Translations under genes and position numbers: made by a program | Source of the DNA: Candidatus Aminicenantota bacterium | GTDB taxonomy: Bacteria; Acidobacteriota; Aminicenantia; UBA2199 | DNA length: 5,986 nucleotides | Direction: 5' to 3' | NCBI GenBank assembly: GCA_020355945.1 | Contig: CP070627.1 | Coordinates: 1,940,177-1,946,162 of the forward strand | The notes under the pieces: generated by a model | The model's input: only the letters and a program-made list of their open reading frames with translations | Told to the model about the DNA's origin: nothing | Databases searched by the model: none | Part shown: positions 5,335-5,986 of the stretch, in pieces | How the letters are laid out: the number at the start of each line of letters is the position of its first letter | Numbering within the stretch: position 1 is the stretch's first letter

Positions 5335-5986
5335 TTACTTATGTTCGGTCTTAGCGAAATCAAAGGCGTTCTTGAGTATTGCAGTGACACTGGCAATGTC
5401 AGCGACATTAGTAGGAATAATCATGGCATTGTTGGTTTTGGCCAGTTTGGCAAAGGATTCGATCCATTCCTGGGCAATGCGGAGACTGACCGCATCTTTA
5501 CCCCCGGGTTCATTAATGGCCGACCCTACTTCCCGGATACCTTGAGCCGTTGCCAGGGCTACTTCCAGGATGGCAGCCGCCTGGCCTTTGGCCTCATTCT
5601 CCCGTTTGGCTCGTTCACCTTCGGACCGTTTAATGGCTTCCTGTTTATCACCTTCGGCCCGGTTGATTTTTGCTTGTTTATCACCTTCGGAGAGTGCGAT
5701 TTTTTCTCTTTTTTCCCGTTCCGCCCGCATCTGTTTTTCCATGGCATCGCGAATCGATGGAGGCGGTTCGATATTCTTGATTTCATACCGGGTCACCTTG
5801 ATACCCCAGGGGTCAGAGGCTTCATCCACTGAAGCCACAATCGAAGAGTTAATATTATCCCTGGATTCAAAGGTGACATCAAGGTCCAGCTTACCGATCT
5901 CGGAACGCATGGTGGTCTGAGCCAACTGGGTGATGGCAAACCGGTAGTCCCTGATACCGTAACTGGCTTTAACGGGATCAATCACC
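5335..5986 (-). CDS. Paraslipin/QmcA-type SPFH (stomatin, band 7) protein, N-terminus cut by window
   Basis: The minus-strand frame is still open at base 5986; the GTG at 5985 is most likely an internal valine, not a start. The visible 216 residues (about 217 codons including the cut one) are the second half of the SPFH domain and the C-terminal coiled coil; about 90-100 residues, including the membrane anchor, are missing against the usual length of about 300. Diagnostic blocks are VKASYGI, LAQTTMRSEIGKLDLD, WGIKVTRYEIKNIEPP (60-75), AMEKQMRAEREKRE, then a charged helix with four EG/KG units, and the ending AQEWIESFAKLAKTNNAMIIPTN, which closely resembles the paraslipin/SLP-2 tail rather than HflC. 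Known for the family: these proteins form large ring-shaped membrane assemblies and often work with an NfeD partner (QmcA-YbbJ in E. coli); any partner gene would lie outside this window. It is convergent with hflX. Confidence 0.93.
   Translation of the reverse strand, partial: VIDPVKASYGIRDYRFAITQLAQTTMRSEIGKLDLDVTFESRDNINSSIVASVDEASDPWGIKVTRYEIKNIEPPPSIRDAMEKQMRAEREKREKIALSEGDKQAKINRAEGDKQEAIKRSEGERAKRENEAKGQAAAILEVALATAQGIREVGSAINEPGGKDAVSLRIAQEWIESFAKLAKTNNAMIIPTNVADIASVTAILKNAFDFAKTEHK
5593..5691 (-). repeat. 33-base coding repeat (three 11-residue units) in the SPFH coiled coil
   Basis: Three consecutive 33-base units encode SEGDKQAKINR, AEGDKQEAIKR and SEGERAKRENE, and a weaker fourth unit starts AKGQAAA. 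The plus-strand decamer TCACCTTCGG occurs at 5615, 5648 and 5681, exactly 33 bases apart, and the last two copies share 16 identical bases (5642-5657 and 5675-5690). An 11-residue period suits a hendecad right-handed or straight coiled coil, typical of the C-terminal helix of SPFH proteins. The near-identity of DNA suggests recent internal duplication or gene conversion. Confidence 0.75.

Noticed and set aside
5341..5920. Long plus-strand frames (5341-5832 and 5570-5920) opposite the SPFH gene
   Set aside because: They are mirror frames of a strongly conserved coding region; their Phe- or Ser-rich translations follow from the antisense of Lys/Glu-rich repeats and show no family signature.

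Overview
The window is 5,986 bases of ordinary bacterial chromosome. It holds five protein-coding genes, two of them cut by the window ends. No RNA gene, CRISPR array, insertion sequence or origin was seen. The HflX protein (blocks such as HLERQRGG, LRGPGE and FATLDTTVRKVV) reads like the form found in the Bacteroidota/FCB group. However, the propeller gene has a near-consensus sigma-70 promoter (TTGACA, 17 bases, TATATT) and a GGAGG Shine-Dalgarno site, which are not typical of true Bacteroidota. My best inference is an uncultured or deep-branching FCB-type Gram-negative (for example a Calditrichota/KSB1-like or Cloacimonadota-like lineage). This is not proven from the sequence.

Layout from left to right: (1) bases 1-621, plus strand: the C-terminal part of an Rpn/PDDEXK-type putative transposase-nuclease. 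(2) Bases 704-1999, minus strand: a membrane-anchored TPR protein with an HEXXH zinc peptidase domain (Peptidase_MA-like). (3) Bases 2000-2223: a divergent intergenic region with one good promoter facing each way and, between them, a degenerate copy of a CACGAAG-type intergenic repeat. (4) Bases 2224-4065, plus strand: an exported eight-repeat PQQ-type beta-propeller fused to a C-terminal domain that looks like a GATase1/ThuA-type fold without a visible catalytic cysteine. (5) Bases 4145-5320, plus strand: hflX, a complete ribosome-associated GTPase. (6) Bases 5335-5986, minus strand: the C-terminal two thirds of a paraslipin/QmcA-type SPFH membrane protein, tail to tail with hflX.

The peptidase and propeller genes are divergently transcribed from a shared 224-base region. 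Both products are predicted to act outside the cytoplasm, so a joint envelope role is possible but not shown. hflX follows the propeller gene by 79 bases with no convincing terminator or promoter between, so read-through is likely. HflX next to an SPFH protein recalls the E. coli hflX-hflK-hflC cluster, but the orientation here is convergent and the SPFH protein is of the paraslipin type, not HflC.

I see no clearly new multi-gene system. The points most worth a second look are the propeller/GATase-like fusion, the predicted leaderless mRNA of the peptidase gene, the degenerate intergenic repeat, and the short ORF overlapping the hflX start.
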